Source: Piscicola geometra (lineage: Eukaryota; Annelida; Clitellata; Hirudinida; Piscicolidae). From it: a stretch of DNA of 64,000 nt. A program made the translations under genes and the position numbers. The stretch covers positions 1,085,001 to 1,149,000 of the forward strand of contig CALSEQ010000033.1 of assembly GCA_943735955.1 (NCBI GenBank). The letters are read 5' to 3'. The notes under the pieces were generated by a model. That model searched no databases, was not told the origin of the DNA, and saw nothing but the letters and a program-made list of their open reading frames with translations. Below are positions 60,201-64,000 of the stretch, piece by piece (position 1 is the first letter of the stretch; every line of letters starts with the position of its first letter).

Positions 60201-63200
60201 TGCAATATATGCAAATATGCAATATATGCAAATATGCAATATATGTGAAGATGCAATATATGTAAATATGCAATATATGTAAATATGCAATATATGTAAA
60301 TATGCAAATATGCAATATATGCAAATATGCAATATATGCAAATATGCAATATATGCAAATATGCAATATATGTAAATATGCAATATATGTAAATAGGCAA
60401 ATATGCAATATATGCAAATTTGCAATATATGCAAATATGCAATATATGTAAATATGCAATATATGTAAATATGCAATATATGTAAATATGCAATATATGT
60501 AAAAATGCAATATATGTAAATATGCAATATATGTAAATATGCAACATATGTTAATATGCAAGATATGTAAATATGCAATATATGTAAATATGCAATATAT
60601 GTAAATATGCAATATATGTAAATATGCAATATATGTAAATATGCAATATATGCAAATATGCACTATATGTAAATACAATTTATGTAAATATGCAATATAT
60701 GTAAATATGCAATATATGTAAATATGCAAGATATGTAATTATGCAATATATGTAAATATGCAATATATGTAAATATGCAATATATGTAAATATGCAATTA
60801 ATGTAAATAAGCAATATATGTAAATATGCAATTTATGTAAATATGCAATATATGTAAATATGCAAGTATGCAATATATGCAAATATGCAATATATGCAAA
60901 TATGCAATATATGTTAATATGCTATATATGTAAATATGCAATATATGTAAATATTCAATATATGTAAATATGCAATATATGTAAATATGCAATATACGTA
61001 AATATGCAATATATGTAAATATGCAAATATGCAATATATGCAAATTTGCAATATATGCAAATAAGCAATATATGTAAATATGCAATATATGTAAATATGC
61101 AATATATTTAAATATGCAATATATGTAAATATGCAATATAAGTAAATATGCAATATATGCAAATATGCAATATATGTAAATATGCAATATATGTAAATAT
61201 GCAATATATGTAAATATGCAATATATGTAAATATGCAATATATGTAAATATGCAATATATGTAAATATGCAATATATGTAAATATACAATATATGTAAAT
61301 ATGCAATATATGTAAATATGCAATATACGTAAATATGCAATATATGTAAATATGCAAATATGCAATATATGCAAATATGCAATATATGCAAATAAGCAAT
61401 ATATGTAAATATGCAATATATGTAAAAATGCAGTATATGTAAATATGCAATATATGTAAATATGCAATATATGTAAATATGCAAGATATGTAAATATGCA
61501 ATATATGTAAATATGCAATATATGTAAATATGCAATATATGTAAATATGCAATATATGTAAATATGCAATATATGTAAATATGCAATATATGTAAATATG
61601 CAATATATGTAAATATGCAATTAATGTAAATAAGCAATATTTGTAAATATGCAATATATGTAAATATGCAATATATGTAAATATGCAAGTATGCAATATA
61701 TGCAAATATGCAATATATGCAAATATGCAATATATGTTAATATGCTATATATGTAAATATGCAATATATGTAAATATTCAATATATGTAAATATGCAATA
61801 TATGTAAATATGCAATATACGTAAATATGCAATATATGTAAATATGCAAATATGCAATATATGCAAATATGCAATATATGCAAATAAGCAATATATGTAA
61901 ATATGCAATATATGTAAATATGCAATATATGTAAATATGCAATATATGTAAATATGCAATATATGTAAATATGCAATATATGTGAATATGCAAATATGCA
62001 ATATATGCAAATATGCAATATATGCAAACATGCAATATATGTAAATATGCAATATATGTAAATATGCAATATATGTAAATATGCAATATATGTAAATATG
62101 CAATATATGTAAAGATGCAATATATGTAAATATGCAATATATGTAAATATGCAATATATGTAAATATGCAAAATATGTAAATATGCAATATATGTAAATA
62201 TGCAATATATGTAAATATGCAATATATTTAAATATGCAATATATGTAAATATGCAAATATGCAATATATGCAAATATGCAATATATGCAAATATGCAATA
62301 TATGTGAAGATGCAATATATGTAAATATGCAATATATGTAAATATGCAATATATGTAAATATGCAAATATGCAATATATGCAAATATGCAATATATGCAA
62401 ATATGCAATATATGCAAATATGCAATATATGTAAATATGCAATATATGTAAATAGGCAAATATGCAATATATGCAAATTTGCAATATATGCAAATATGCA
62501 ATATATGTAAATATGCAATATATGTAAATATGCAATATATGTAAATATGCAATATATGTAAAAATGCAATATATGTAAATATGCAATATATGTAAATATG
62601 CAACATATGTAAATATGCAAGATATGTAAATATGCAATATATGTAAATATGCAATATATGTAAATATGCAATATATGTAAATATGCAATATATGTAAATA
62701 TGCAATATATGCAAATATGCACTATATGTAAATATGCAATTTATGTAAATATGCAATATATGTAAATATGCAATATATGTAAATATGCAAGATATGTAAT
62801 TATGCAATATATGTAAATATGCAATATATGTAAATATGCAATATATGTAAATATGCAATTAATGTAAATAAGCAATATATGTAAATATGCAATTTATGTA
62901 AATATGCAATATATGTAAATATGCAAGTATGCAATATATGCAAATATGCAATATATGCAAATATGCAATATATGTTAATATGCTATATATGTAAATATGC
63001 AATATATGTAAATATTCAATATATGTAAATATGCAATATATGTAAATATGCAATATACGTAAATATGCAATATATGTAAATATGCAAATATGCAATATAT
63101 GCAAATTTGCAATATATGCAAATAAGCAATATATGTAAATATGCAATATATGTAAATATGCAATATATTTAAATATGCAATATATGTAAATATGCAATAT

Positions 63201-64000
63201 AAGTAAATATGCAATATATGCAAATATGCAATATATGTAAATATGCAATATATGTAAATATGCAATATATGTAAATATGCAATATATGTAAATATGCAAT
63301 ATATGTAAATATGCAATATATGTAAATATGCAATATATGTAAATATACAATATATGTAAATATGCAATATATGTAAATATGCAATATACGTAAATATGCA
63401 ATATATGTAAATATGCAAATATGCAATATATGCAAATATGCAATATATGCAAATAAGCAATATATGTAAATATGCAATATATGTGAAGATGCAATATATG
63501 TAAATATGCAATATATGTAAATATGCAATATATGCAAATATGCAATATATGCAAATAAGCAATATATGTAAATATGCAATATATGCAAATATGCAATATA
63601 TGCAAATATGCAATATATGCAAATATGCAATATATGTAAATATGCAATATATGTAAATAGGCAAATATGCAATATATGCAAATTTGCAATATATGCAAAT
63701 ATGCAATATATGTAAATATGCAATATATGTAAATATGCAATATATGTAAATATGCAATATATGTAAATATGCAATATATGTAAATATGCAATATATGTAA
63801 ATATGCAATATATGTAAATATGCAATATATGCAAATATGCACTATATGTAAATATGCAATTTATGTAAATATGCAATATATGTAAATATGCAATATATGT
63901 AAATATGCAAGATATGTAATTATGCAATATATGTAAATATGCAATATATGTAAATATGCAATATATGTAAATATGCAATTAATGTAAATAAGCAATATAT
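57231..64000. repeat. Higher-order repeat domain E
   Basis: The domain C marker aattaatgtaaataagc returns, following a C at 57973, 59203, 60795, 61618, 62856 and 63976 (spacings 1230, 1592, 823, 1238 and 1120 bp). New companions are aatttgcaatatatgc, tgtgaagatgc, gcaagatatgtaattatgc and gcaacatatg. Two block offsets are visible: 3645 bp (57973/61618) and 2061 bp (60795/62856). The last marker at 63976 shows that another unit begins at the window edge. Confidence 0.8.
60661..60690. repeat. Shortened 15-bp monomer
   Basis: gtaaatacaatttatg at about 60670 lacks the TG of the expected aaatatgcaatttatg. The equivalent positions near 59085, 62738 and 63855 have the intact monomer, so this is a 2-bp deletion private to one copy of the domain E unit. 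Confidence 0.75.

Larger units (their letters stand above)
1..64000. repeat. Satellite array of 17-bp monomers filling the window
   Basis: Every part of the window reads as head-to-tail copies of tatgcaatatatgtaaa or close variants, all in the same orientation. The consensus has 8 A, 6 T, 2 G and 1 C. Most copies match it exactly or differ by one base, and indels inside a monomer are rare. The first and last bases fall inside the array, so its full length is unknown. No stretch of 300 bases holds anything other than this repeat. The plus strand has ATG TAA in the consensus, which closes each frame once per three monomers. An array of this size and homogeneity is typical of eukaryotic constitutive heterochromatin; that is inference, because no flank is present. 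Confidence 0.98.

Noticed and set aside
1..64000. CRISPR array
   Set aside because: Repeats are directly adjacent with no unique spacers, and no cas genes are present.
1..64000. Telomeric repeat
   Set aside because: The unit has no G-rich strand and does not resemble TTAGGG, TTTAGGG, TTAGG or related motifs.
1..64000. CENP-B box inside the satellite
   Set aside because: The CENP-B box needs a TTCG and CGGG core. The monomer has no CpG, and none of the CpG variants noticed gives such a core.
1..64000. Phased A-tract DNA bending
   Set aside because: The AAA runs recur every 17 bp, which is not close to a multiple of the 10.5-bp helical turn, and three A residues are short for a bending tract.
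1..64000. Hairpins or an inverted-repeat origin from the alternating ATAT segments
   Set aside because: ATATAT is self-complementary but short, and no long inverted repeat was seen. All monomers share one orientation.
1..64000. Transposon or insertion-sequence remnants at domain junctions
   Set aside because: Junctions near 12.1, 31.9, 39.3 and 57.2 kb consist of ordinary monomers. No terminal repeats, target-site duplications or non-satellite sequence were seen.

Overview
The whole 64,000-base window is one uninterrupted tandem-repeat (satellite DNA) array. I see no protein-coding gene, RNA gene, transposable element, CRISPR array or unique sequence. The array starts before base 1 and continues past base 64,000, so neither flank is visible. 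The basic unit is 17 bp, tatgcaatatatgtaaa (about 18% G+C), repeated head to tail in one orientation. It is itself an imperfect dimer of a 9-bp half (tatgcaata) and an 8-bp half (tatgtaaa). Two variants recur: a T-to-C form, tatgcaatatatgcaaa, and a lone 8-bp unit, tatgcaaa, which equals the right half of the C form.

A homogeneous array this long suggests eukaryotic heterochromatin (centromeric, pericentromeric, subtelomeric, or a sex or B chromosome) from a long-read assembly. The sequence gives no basis for naming the organism or the chromosomal position. I do not recognise the monomer as a named satellite family.

The informative layer is the higher-order structure, read from rare marker monomers that recur at large spacings. 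Domain A (1 to ~12.1 kb) carries 12 copies of cgtaagtatgcaacatatg, spaced 0.78 to 1.26 kb. Domain B (~12.1 to 31.9 kb) is a patchwork of tandem duplications at offsets of about 1780, 941, 1195, 721, 450, 2503 and 2418 bp. Domain C (~31.9 to 39.3 kb) holds a near-identical 2504-bp duplication followed by a 1205-bp one, marked by aattaatgtaaataagc. Domain D (~39.3 to 57.2 kb) is marked by aatacgcaatagatg and aatattcaatatatgc, with offsets of 483, 653, 3747 and 2509 bp. Domain E (~57.2 kb to the end) brings back the domain C marker, so D lies between two blocks of the same lineage.

Long minus-strand open frames (up to 1,401 codons) follow from the arithmetic of the repeat: 17 is not a multiple of 3 and the minus-strand consensus has no stop, so all three frames read the same 17-residue peptide. 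They are not annotated as genes. Domain boundaries are approximate. Marker positions and offsets were read by eye from the sequence, not from an alignment program.
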